Part shown: piece after piece, positions 44,759-55,886 of the stretch
How the letters are laid out: every line of letters begins with the position of its first letter
Position numbering within the stretch: position 1 is the stretch's first letter
Assembly: GCF_003573695.1 (NCBI RefSeq)
Contig: NC_039359.1
Span: 73,665,292 to 73,729,291, forward strand
Source of the DNA: Papaver somniferum
Lineage: Eukaryota; Streptophyta; Magnoliopsida; Ranunculales; Papaveraceae
DNA: 64,000 bases
Direction of reading: 5' to 3'
Position numbers and translations under genes: made by a program
The notes under the pieces: model-generated
Databases searched by the model: none
What the model saw: only the letters and a program-made list of their open reading frames with translations
Told to the model about the DNA's origin: nothing

Positions 44759-47165
44759 TGAAAAATCGGGGTCTTATAACCACACCCACTATTTCGTTCG
44801 GAAATCTGAATAGACAAACTCCAATATACTTTCAAGAGAATCAACTAGACAGTCAGACTCAATCTGGAAAAAAGTATATCAAAGAGTTTTATATCTCAAT
44901 TTCTCAATTCAATCTGCAATCAGCAAATAGGAATTTGCGAGACCGGTTGAATAAGAGAAATAACTTGAACGGTACCAAAGACTAATGTTCAAGGATCAAT
45001 CAAAGAGTTTTATATAACAAAGTATATCAAAGATTTTTATATAACAAAATATAATGCGGAAAAGAAATAACACAGACACCAGAATTTTGTTAACGAGGAA
45101 AACTGCAAATGCAGTAAAATCCCGGGACCCTAGTCCATATTTGAACACCACATTGTATTAAGCCGCTACAGACACATCCTACTACCAATGAACTTCGGAC
45201 TGGAATGTAGTTGAGCCCTAATCAATCTCACACTGATAAAGGTACAGTTGCGCTCCTTACGTCACTGAACCTCAAGAGGATTCTACGCACTTGATTCCCT
45301 TAGCTGATCTCACCCACAACCAAGAGTTGCTACGACCCAAAGTCGAAGACTTGAGAAATAAATCTATCTCACACAGAAAATTCTATTGTAATAGATAAAT
45401 ATATCTCCCACAGAAATACCTACGAGTTTTGTTCCGCCTTTTGATAAATCAAGGTGCACAGGAACCAATTGATAAACCAGACTTATATTCCCGAAGAACA
45501 ACCTAGTATTATCAGTCACCTCACAATAATCTTAATTGTATGGTAGCGAAACAAGATATTGTGGAATACGACGATGTTTGTGACTTCTTTTTATCTTGCC
45601 TATCGGAGATCAATTTCGAGCAAATCTTAGAGAAGATAGTACTCAATACAATACAACAGGGAAAGATCAGAACACGCAACTACATAGAAAATAGTTGGGG
45701 TCTGGCTTCACAATCCCAATGAAGTCTTCAAGTCGTTAACCTACAAGGTTTCGTGAAAAACCTAAGGTTAAAGGAGAATCGACTCTAGTCGCAACTAGTA
45801 TCACACAGAAGGTGTGGGGATTAGGTTTCCTAGTTGCTAGAGTTTTCCTTTTTATAGTTTTCAAATCAGGGTTTGGAATCTAAGTTATCTTGGTAACAAA
45901 GCATTCAATATTCACCGTTAGATGAAAGCCTGATTAGATTCAAGATAATATCTTTCAACTGTTAGATCGAACTTATCTTGTTATACACAAATGAAATGTA
46001 CCTTCATTTAGGTTTAAATAACCGTACCTAAACGTGTACACCATGTTGGCTCAACAGTAGTTAACCGAGGTTAGCTATATGAACACTCTCATATCAACTT
46101 TATTCATCTTAACCATGACTAGTTCAAATGACTCAAATGAAACTAGTTAAAGAGTTGTTCAATTGATATATTCTCATAGAAGTATACAAGAACAATTGAA
46201 GCAAAATCAGTTTGATTCACTCGAATCAATTCATGAACATTATAGCCACGGTTCGTAAAGAATGCATTACTTAATATATAAATGTATTAGTTGATGAACA
46301 AACCGATTTAGAACTTTAACCACTCAAGTATGCACACGGGTAAGCATACCTAAGTGGCCGGTCTGAGTTTGGTTTCACCAGTACGCGAACGGGTATGCAT
46401 ACCTTAGTACACTTCCAAAACCCAACAGAAATTCCCGGACCTATACCTTACGCAAGTATCCTTACCGGTCTGTGTACTTGGTACCCGGAATTCCACAACT
46501 ACAAGTATGTCACATACATGCAAGAATGCATACTATGTTCATAATCCAATAGTTCTAAACTCTATTTCAATCATTGAAACTTTCTTAGAGTATGACAATA
46601 GTCGTTTTCACACACTATTAGCATCAAAGAAATTTCCAAGCTATTGAAATTATCATAATGAAACATTCCAAGTCTACACCAAATGATTGTATCACACAAA
46701 CCATGTAAGATGTTACTCAGCGATTTTAACATGATCATATTTTGATTTCGTCAAGAATATAAGATGAACTTGGTTGAAGTGAAAGCTTACCAACACATAT
46801 TTCGATAAATATGTAAGCAAGTTAAACTCAGCTCGAAATCTCAAATGTGCATAATCGAATACTATATAGTAATACGACTTTTTTCTCAATATAGGAGATA
46901 GAGTAGAAATAAACTTTCCAAGTGATTGATGAGTTTTAGTCTCCACATACCTTTTGTTGATGAAATTTCACAAGCTCTCCTTAGTAGTTCTTCGTCTTCA
47001 ATTGATGAACATCATGATGTCTAATGCTCAACTACACAATCTATCCTAGTCCGAGACATCACTATAAGTAGACTAGAAATCAAGACTTATAGTTTTGATC
47101 AATAACATTGACAAACAAGCTTGAGATAGCAACGTTGGCGAGTTCGACAGAGCAGTGCTCTAACA
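44759..47165 (-). repeat. Solo LTR, family A (copy A3), 2407 bp
   Basis: Reverse copy of family A with ends TGAAAAATCGGGG and GCTCTAACA on the plus strand. It is flanked by an exact CTTTG duplication at 44754-44758 and 47166-47170. There is no internal region, so it is a solo LTR inserted in the LINE. Confidence 0.95.
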
Positions 47166-47171
47166 CTTTGG

Positions 47172-47728
47172 ATCATCATATGCTCCACAGATTCAACAAC
47201 ACTTGAGCAAAGATTGCAGTCCACTGAGACACCTTCTAAGAATCTGCCAAATTTTTCAGTCGCTCCAATGCCATTGTGAATTTCTCTCCAAATAAAGGTT
47301 TTAATATTGGGGGCAACTCTCTTAACTGCCCAAAAAAAATTCCACGGGAATTTATTTTCTCCAACAGTGCATGATTCATCCCTTTGTTCCTCCAGCACTC
47401 TTTGAAAAGATTGTGGAGTAAATTCGTCATATACCGTGAATTTCCAGATTTGAGTATCATTGGCTGCAGCATTGATGGGAGTCTGTAGAATCTGAATAGC
47501 CGTAAAAGGATCTACATTTTGATGAATAATGTTTAAGTCCCACTGGCATGTTGTGCTACAAATTAACTGATTAACTTTGACTATCTTTGGGTTGCTGTCT
47601 TCTTTCCAATTGGGAATGCTTACAGGGACTGACAGTAACCAAGGGTCCACGAAGATGTTTATGTGCTGGCCATTTCCAACTAGCCATAAACGCCATTTCT
47701 TGAGGTTACTTCTACTTTCCAGCATCAT
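47172..47728 (-). pseudogene. LINE ORF2, zf-RVT (reverse transcriptase-associated zinc finger) part
   Basis: SNLKKWRLWLVGNGQHINIF leads into FPWNFFWAVKRVAPNIKTFI, WREIHNGIGATEKFGRF and CNLCSSVVESVEHMM, matching the plant zf-RVT pattern. The frame runs straight into the solo LTR. Confidence 0.8.
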
Positions 47729-47880
47729 AGACCATGTGGTAGAACAAATTTTAGGCTTCTTAGCATCCCAGAAAGAGGTGTCTCTAAGATACCTTGCTTG
47801 CAGTTATTGGGACTAAAGAGAATCTCGGTCATGAAGGAATCTCCAAGCTAGTTTGGCCACTAAGGCTTGATTCAACTTAG

Positions 47881-48900
47881 TTAATGAACGAACACCCATT
47901 CCACCTTTTTCCTCGGTTTGAACCATTCCCATTTCAAAAAATGCATCTTCCTCTTGTCGCAATTATGTCTCCACCAGAAATCGCTAATGATATGGGTGAG
48001 CTTGTTGAGAATATCTTTTGGAGTGAGTGATGTAGCCATATAGTAAAATGGAATTAAGGCTATCACCGATTGAATTATGACTAATCTACCTGCATGTGAC
48101 AACATATTTCGTCTCTACCATGTGAGATTCTCTTCAAACTTGTCAATGAGTAAACTAAAGTTGGTAATTATGTCTCCTTGCTGGAGAATTTGACTCCCGA
48201 GTATTTCTATTCCTTATCTATCTTCTTTACTCCCAGTTCTTGAACTATTTCATTGGCATAAGACTCTGGCACACTCTTGCAAAAGTGTATAGATGACTTG
48301 GAATAGTTGACTAGTTTCCCTGACAGTACTCTATAGTACTGCTGCATCATTGTTATGACGGAGATGATAGTGCTACTATCTGTATTACCGAATAACATCA
48401 TGTCATATGCGAACATGATATGGGACACACTAGATGCCCGTATGTTTATCTTATAGCCGCTATAACCTCCATCAACTTCTATTTGTTTTTTATAATACCT
48501 AATAAATAGTGAGCATATATGATGAATAGCTAAGGGATAATAAGCACCCTGTCCTATTTCTCTTTCTCCTATGAACAAACCTTTCAGCTGAACGTTGAGT
48601 ATGATCGAGAAAAATGTTGTTCTGATACAACTCATGATAAGTGCATGTGCTCTATCCTTAGTTCCTATATTGAAGAGGGCTTGACTGAGAAAGTCTCAAT
48701 CAACTCTATCATAGGCTTTGCTCATGTCTAATTTGAGGGAAAATGAACCTTGGGACGTATTTGAGTGATGCATGGAATGAAATAACTCTTTTGTGACTAT
48801 AATGTTATTAATAATCTGCCTCCCCGGTGGTGTTTTCCTAGTTTTTTGAATCACTTCCTTAAACTGTGGATGGTATGTCCAATAAAACTCAAACTTGTAA
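47881..48900 (-). pseudogene. LINE ORF2, reverse transcriptase domain
   Basis: SFSLKLDMSKAYDRVD is followed by a stop where W is expected, near 48700. Then come MSCIRTTFFSIILNVQLKGL and, at 48207-48635, SSVSHIMFAYDMMLFGNTD. The catalytic FADD box has become FAYD, losing one metal-binding aspartate. The thumb region AGRLVIIQSVIALIPFYYMA is at 47881-48105, with FWWRH after it. Several frame changes are present. Confidence 0.85.
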
Positions 48901-49571
48901 TTTGGTTTCCTCTTCGGTGATTTTTTGTAAGTGTTGATAAGGATTGGAGCATGATCACTTTCTAGTCTTGGAAGGTGAAGAATTGTTGCCTCTGGGAAGA
49001 GAATTCTGCAATCTGTGTTTCACACTACCCTGTCTAGCCTTTCGAATATCGGTGTATTTTGGATAGCATTGTTGGACCAGGTAAGAGCCAGTCCAGCATA
49101 ACCAAGATCAATGATGTCCCTTTCCCTGACCAAGCGTCTCAATTCATTACAACTTATGTATGTAGTTGCTGAGCCGTCGTGTTTCTCGTATTAATGCATT
49201 AGAACATTTAGGTCTCCAATCATACACCAAGCACCATCTATGGCAGTGATATAGTTGTTCATATGGCTCCAGAATCTGTCTCTTTGGGGGGTGGGGGGTG
49301 CCGGTGGGCCGTATACACAAAAAAGATCCCACTTGGGGTTACAAAGCTTCGGTTTAATGATATAGTGGATTATATTTTGAATCTTAGACACCACTTGAAG
49401 ATCAACATTGTCTTTCCAAAGAATGGATAAACCATCACTTCTACCATTTGCACCTATAAAGTTGAAGTATCTGAAATTGAGATAGTCGCAAAATCTTTTG
49501 ATGTTATTTTCATTTAACCTAGTTTCTGTCAAAAAAAGAACTGATGATTGATTGTAACTCCGAAGGAACAA
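48901..49571 (-). pseudogene. LINE ORF2, EEP endonuclease domain
   Basis: VLFLTETRLNENN, GRSDGLSILWKDNVDLQVVS, VYGPPAPPTPQRDRFW and GDLNVLMH are the expected blocks of an L1 endonuclease. The terminal SDHAPIL motif is near 48960. The catalytic E (TET), D (GDLN) and DH residues are kept, but stops occur after 49191. Confidence 0.8.
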
Positions 49572-50307
49572 GTTTAAAGCTAGAACTGTCGTCTTGTTCC
49601 CAATATCACGACAGTACCAAGATTCTACTAATATTGCTTCTACGACTTTTCAGGGTAAGTCGCCACAGCCTCTTCAGGATTGTAACATAATTGTTTGAGT
49701 GGAGGATCGCAATCCATGTGTTCTGTCGATCTTTTGCTTCCTTCATTCCGGGGGTTGATAGGGTTATCTTACTCTTGTTGAGTTCTTTCATGTCTTTTCC
49801 ATTGTCTCGGTTTTTTAGATTGGTCATAAACAGCTACAGAGGGTACATGGGTGAAGGTGTGTGTGTGTGTGTGGAGGGGGGGGATCTTTTTAAAAAACAT
49901 TTACTGGGTATGAGACTCAATGTCCGGACAAGTTTTGGGATCAGGGGTATTTATGTCTTCAGAAGATTTTAAATCTTTTCCTCCAAAGCTGCCTGGTTTA
50001 TGGTTTGAAACACTGCTTGACTGATTCGAAGAATAATTTTCTTTTGAAAGATTGTTGAGAGAAATCACGGAATTTTCCGTATTTGCATGGTGTATTTTAA
50101 CTGTTTTAGAAGGAAAGATAGTTTTCTGGGTGCTTGGATATGGGTGGGGATTTATTGTATGAGTTAAAAAAAGGTAGGGTTTTGACTGTGCTCAGTTGTT
50201 GACTGAAATGTAGGAATTATGCCCTTTTTGTCTTCTTCGCCATTACTGGTTTCTTGAGCTTCCGGGTTTCTTCTTGTTGTTTGACTTGGTTGAAGTACTT
50301 TGGGCTT

Positions 50308-50930
50308 TTAGTTTGCATTGATTTCTTCTGTGAGACGAGCAAGTTTCATATCCTGCATCTTCTCCATAAATGTTTCAGGCGAAAAGAATCCCACTTTCTC
50401 GCATTCCTTTGATAACTCCGAATATTTTTTCATGATGTGGCTGAATCTCCCGCAGAAAAAACAGATCATAGACAATCTTTCATACATCAATCTGACTTGG
50501 TTTATAGGATAAGGAATTCCAATTTCGGATGCTATGAACTCCACCATTTTTGTTATTTGATTACTCATAGAGAGGCCATGAATTTGGACAGTGGAATCCG
50601 CATATTTGAACTCATACTCATGTGGTAGCTTGTCTAGGTTGCATATCTCCATTAGCATCAGATCTTCATTAAGAGGCGATGGTGTTCTTGTGAGGACAAT
50701 GTTATAATCGCACCCTAATTCAAAATGAATCAGATAGATAGATTTGCTAAAACTCTGGATTTAGATTTTTCCAGATGGTCTCCATGATCTCTGAAGCATA
50801 TTATAGATAATGTTTATCCCATATTCTCTGCCAGTGATGGTGGTGATATCTAAAATGTACTTGTGTTCGGTGTTTGGTTCCACTAGATCTTCAGGGACAC
50901 TCTGTTTGTAAGATCCTCAAAATATTTATT
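50308..50930 (-). pseudogene. LINE ORF1 (DUF4283/zinc-knuckle) remnant
   Basis: The frame holds VQIHGLSMSNQITKMVEFIA, then MYERLSMICFFCGRFSHIMK. This is the zf-CCHC_4 pattern of plant LINE ORF1, but the final cysteine is replaced (C-x2-C-x4-H-x4-Y). Upstream to about 50930 the DUF4283-like part is broken by stops. Confidence 0.75.
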
Positions 50931-51190
50931 TGCAAAGTGAGACGAGGATTTCTCCGTGGGTTTTAAAAGTTCTCAGCACCCAGTAAACAATCAGCAAGAC
51001 TACGAAACCCAAAATAAAAATAAAAAAAGATCTAGAATGTGAGAGAGCAATGGAGTTGATTAACATGCAAAAACAAAGACAGAACAAAAAGAAACAGAGT
51101 GAGACGAGAGGAAAAAATATTAGGATCAGATGAAAGAAAATAATCGTCCTTTTGATGAAAGAAAAAATCATCCTTTTGATGAAAATCTAT

Positions 51191-52868
51191 ACCTGACTTG
51201 TTAAATTACCCCGAATTAGTATGGGTATATCAAAATTACGGCATGTAACTTATTTTGAAATTAGGTTCCCAAAATGAATGTTATTGACCCCCAAATATGG
51301 GTCCAAATCCAGCCTCCTTTACCTATTGGCCTGCATAATGGCCAAGAGACAAAGCTTTGAGATAGGAACAAGCAACGAGCGGGAGGATACATATTTGGTA
51401 ATACTCACGTCCAATCCATCCAAATGATGGATTTTAAAATGTATCTATATCCAGCATATTAACAGGAAAATTTGATATATACGGGTGCAATTATGAACCG
51501 AGTAGATGCGGATGGATTGTGAGATTTCAAAATACAGTAACAAAAAACTTATAAAGTACTGAAATTCAAAGACTAAGTTACTATGATATATATACAACGT
51601 ACATTATCCATAGTTTCTTGACAATGACTAAGTTTTGATAATTTTAAAGCCATTCACCTATCAACCTCCTTACCAAGTACCAACACTATCTTAATTTGAA
51701 AATTAGTGTTATAAACAGAACACCATTGCATACCGTAATCTTCAACGAATAAACCAGTTCATATATATACTTTTTTTACAAATTTCTCTTTATTAATCCC
51801 TAATCAGTAAGAAAATATATATGTGACCTGTTATTTTCCTATAATATACTTCATATTTATATATAATAACAAAATTATTCTTAGAATTGGGTGTCCAACG
51901 GATGAGTGATATACCACTCGGGTCTAACCTGTGAAGAAAACTGATTTTAGAAATCCATCTACGTCGAATCCGCCAAAATACAGATGGGTGTTCAACCGCT
52001 AAAATTCGGATTGGGCCGGGTGAAATCTGCGAATATAGTTGTTTTGCTATGCTTTTACAATCTTCGTGTTAGCCATCGAAAAACTAATAGGTGGATCACT
52101 ATATCTTTCGGAATGAACAAATTCCCCATTTAGTATAGTGAGTGATTCCATGATTGAGTTGACTACCACCGCGCTTGTTGATTACCCTTTATATTTTGAA
52201 TCTCTGCTTTTGAACGAGAATTGTATGTAGTCAAAGAATTTCACCTTTAATATGGATCTTTTAAATCTTAGAGATTGTGGTAATCGTTTTTTCGAATCCA
52301 TCAATCCGACTGTAGAAGTGAAGTAGAAACTCCTCACCAAGTGACACATGTTTAACCGGTTAGAAAAAAAAATACTATAAAACAAAAGATTAACCAAAAA
52401 AAGAAAAGGGTCAAGGTGAAAACTTTCACTTGGGCGGTACAAAATTTGCCACCTCGTCAAAAAATTTCTTTGTTTGTTGTAAGAAAATACTCTATCACAC
52501 ACAAATCCTCTTTACTTGTCATAATGGGCACAATATTCGTACAATTCTTCTGAACCCTGGTTCTAAATTTCTTGCAGCGTACGGTTTGGTTGAAATAACT
52601 ATTTTTATCACGATTGTTAAAAACGGGTATCAGAATTGGCAGGGATATCGTTTGAGTGATTCGATGGTCAAAATTAATTTTCATCTTTTGTCTTATATAG
52701 AATAGTACCACCACTTGGCTAGAATTGGTACCTCCTTTAGTAATTATGATTTTTTATTGTCAAAAGATCTTGGATGATAAAAAATAAATAAAAAAAGAAG
52801 TGGAATTATGGTCCAATGTAGGCCACACACACTAAATAAAATAAAATGCAATCAAAGATAATCATTAA
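51191..52868. other. AT-rich intergenic stretch
   Basis: No gene or repeat family recognised. A short direct repeat (CCTTTTGATGAAA at about 51149 and 51171) lies at the left edge. The open frame at 52430-52705 has no domain. Confidence 0.5.
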
Positions 52869-52873
52869 AATAT

Positions 52874-53414
52874 TGTTGGAAATTTTGGGTTAAACAAGAG
52901 GATGAAAACAGAAACAGAAAATGGTGTACCCCTGACTTCAAGGTTCTTTCGATTCTTTTAGACAATAATTCGACCTTTCCCAATAAATTTGGCGAGTACA
53001 AACGGTCTCTCGAATTATGCCTTCAGGATTCAATGAAGCCCTAACACCGTAATCGAATTCAAGGATTGTACTTCCTTGACCCGACCAAGAATCACACTGT
53101 ATAAGGTTCTGATGATGCTTTTTAGAGAAGAAGAAAACAGACTGTTTTTGATGTATTGGAATGGGAGAACATCTTCGCTACTTATAGTGATATTCATTCC
53201 TGTTGGTAGTGTCGTTTCATCACCAACAGACGCTTCCAAAAGCCATTAATGGTGGCTTATGGGAAGAGACGCGTCTGTTCAATTTTGAATGGAAACTTCT
53301 AGATTTTACAAAGTAAAACCAGAAAAAAAAAAATCCACGAGACGCTGTCTCGGACTCTGCTAGGGGCGTTGCCGTATAACTCTGCGTAGCGGCAAACCTT
53401 GAAAATATCCAACA
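52874..53414 (-). repeat. 3' LTR of element E, 541 bp
   Basis: Ends TGTTGGA and TCCAACA form a 7-bp inverted repeat. A PPT (minus strand AAAATAGGGGGAGAA) adjoins it at 53415-53429. Confidence 0.92.
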
Positions 53415-54034
53415 TTCTCCCCCTATTTTCAAAAATGAGAAAAACACAAAAACACAAAGTAAAAAATAAATAAATCAGAGTGGCTGCATCACTAAAGTGA
53501 CTGCCTACGTACCCGAGTGGGATCAAGCCAACGTAGTTCACGCTTAGTTTGGGAAATAAGCATCATCGTTGAAACCAATACATAAATGATAGGTATCTTT
53601 TGGATTTGAACCTTCACTTAGTGTAAGAAATTCAAAGCCTTATCGAGGTTCAGTGGTGAAACTAGTCTTGAACCAAGTACCCCGAATGATAAAACCGGAA
53701 TTTCAACACAAATTGATTTCTGAGAATAATGTGTTCTGTAGCTCGCACATTAATGGTCATGTGCTTAAATCCTGGATTCATGAGTCTTCTTTAGAGAACG
53801 GTCTTCTTCTCTTAGGAAACGACCTGATTTCCATACTCATATAGGTAAGTCTCGAAGGTATTTCTGCGAGACACCTTGTGATAAAAGTTAGACTTATTAA
53901 GGATTTTCATCCATCCTGTTTTCTTGCAGAAAACCAGCACTAATTAGAAATGGGAAGTTTTGTATTAGTGCTCCATAATCACCTTCATAACTTGTTGGTA
54001 CCACATTGAACCTTGTTTATCCTTTCCAAAACAT

Positions 54035-55838
54035 AGGTTGGGTTTCTGCTATGGGCGATCAAACTTCATTCACAGACCTTAGTCCCATTTCATTACACTT
54101 TATTGAAACCACTGCCTTTGGTAGACTTTTTGTAAATGGGTCTGCCAAGTTCTTACTTGTTTCAATATTGCAACTACTCCTCTTTTGAGTAATTGTCTTA
54201 CCATTTGATGTCTAAGACTTGCATGTCTTGACTTTCCATTATAAGTCTTGTTAGAGACATTATAAATAGTTGCTTGATTATCACAATTAATCAAGACCGC
54301 TGGACATGGCTTCTTCCAAAATGGGATTTCAACAAGTAAGTTTCTAAGCCATTCCGCCTCCTTATATGCATCGGTTAAAGCTATCAATTCTGACAACATT
54401 GTTGAGTCAAAAATACAGGTCTGCTTCTTGGAACTCCAAGACACAACAACACCTCCTAATGTAAATATCCATCCACCAGTCGACTTGGATTTGGATTCTA
54501 CATTGTTCCAGGTAGCATCATTGTATCCTTCTAATACAGCGGGATAGCCGTTATAATGCAAACCATAGTCTATGGTTCCTTTCAAGTAAGCCAAAACTCT
54601 TGAAACTGCTTTCCAGTGTTCAACTCCTGGGTTACTTGAGAAACGACATAACAATCCCACGGCATGAGATATGTCCGGTCTTGTGCAATGCATAGCATAC
54701 AGAAGACTTCCAATAATACTAGAATACTCAAGTGGTGCATGAGTACGCCCAGTGTTCTTCATTAACTTTATAGTAGGTTCTAAAGGAGTAGGGGCTGGTT
54801 TGTCATCAAAATGACCATACTTCTTGAGAAATTTCTCAATGTAATGAGATTGGGTTAAAACCAACTCATCTCCCTTTCTTAGGATTTTGATTCCCAAGAT
54901 CACATCAGCCTCCCCTAAGTCCTTCATATCAAAGTTAGAGTTAAGAAACTTCTTTGTTTCTTCCACACGAGATATGTCAGATCCAAAAATAAGCATATCA
55001 TCAACGTACAAACAGAGAATCACACATCCAGAACTATCATGCTTACTATAGATACATTTATCAGCATCATTTACAACAAAACCATGTGACAAAGCTACTT
55101 TGTCAAAATTTGCATGCCATTGCATGGGAGCTTGCTTCAAGCCATAAAGAGATTTTACCAAACTTGCAAACCTTCTTTTCTTGGCCTGGCAATATGAAAC
55201 CTTCGGGTTGTTCCATATATATCTTTTCTTCTAAATCACCATTTAGAAAGGCGGTTTTGACATCCATTTGATGTATAATTAACTTCTGTGTAGAGGCAAG
55301 TGCAATTAAACAACGAATAGATGAGATGCGAGCAACAGGAGCATATGAATCAAAATAGTCAATTCCATGTCGTTGTTTATAACCCTTAGCAACTAGTCTG
55401 GCTTTGAACTTATCAATGGAACCGTCTGCATTCATTTTTCTCTTGAATACCCATTTACATCCTATAGGCTTTACGCTAGGAGGTAAATCACAATATATCC
55501 AAGTACCATTAGACAAAAGTGAATGCTTTTCATCATTGATAGACTCTTTCCAGAAAATAGCATCTCTGGAACTCATTGCCTCAGCATAAGTTTTAGGGTC
55601 ATCATCAACATGCATTACATATCTAGTCATACTAAGAATTTCATTCTTACTACCTTCTACAAGATATTGTACCCATTCTGGACCAAAGCTTTTCGCTTTC
55701 CTTGCTCTCTTACTTCTTCTAGGTTCGATATCTTCTATACTTTCAGAAATATCTTCTATGTTAGGAGCAGAATGTTCATCATTGTTATTGGTCTCTATAT
55801 ATTCTAGACTAGCTAACAATGAGTCTTTGGCTCGATCA
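54035..55838 (-). pseudogene. Copia RT-RNase H of element E, two frameshifts
   Basis: Blocks appear in normal order: EPRRSKRARKAKSFGPEWVQ (integrase-RT linker), IGCKWVFKRKMNADGSIDKF, ARLVAKGYKQRHGIDYFDSY, LIIHQMDVKTAFLNGDLEEK, then after a frameshift near 55160 VKSLYGLKQAPMQWHANFDK. The catalytic YVDDMLIFG is intact. RNase H follows (YNDATW, STMLSELIALTDAYKEAEWL, INCDNQATI, GKSRHASLRHQMVRQLLKRG). A second frameshift near 54180 precedes the end NLADPFTKSLPKAVVS. The only open start is LTR-derived and lacks ATG. Confidence 0.9.
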
Positions 55839-55881
55839 CCGTATAACTCTGCGTAGCGGCAAACCTTGAAAATATCCAACA
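55839..55881 (-). repeat. 43-bp remnant of the 5' LTR of element E
   Basis: It is identical to the first 43 bp (minus orientation) of the 3' LTR at 53372-53414; the match stops exactly at 55839. Confidence 0.9.
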
Positions 55882-55886
55882 AATAT

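Larger units (their letters stand above)
43931..51190 (-). mobile_element. L1-type LINE, dead, interrupted by a solo LTR
   Basis: From right to left on the minus strand come an ORF1 with zinc knuckle, an EEP endonuclease, a reverse transcriptase, a zf-RVT region and a C-terminal tail, the normal order of plant L1 elements. Stops, frameshifts and a lost catalytic residue show it is dead. Both outer boundaries are approximate: I found no poly-A tail or target duplication. The solo family-A LTR at 44759-47165 splits the zf-RVT region. Confidence 0.8.
52874..55881 (-). mobile_element. Tork-like Ty1/copia element E, internally deleted
   Basis: The 3' LTR (52874-53414) is complete. The other end keeps only 43 bp of LTR (55839-55881) fused to pol. 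Both outer ends are TGTTGGA/TCCAACA type and carry an exact AATAT target duplication (52869-52873, 55882-55886). The missing part is the rest of the 5' LTR, PBS, gag, protease, integrase and the RT start. Confidence 0.92.
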
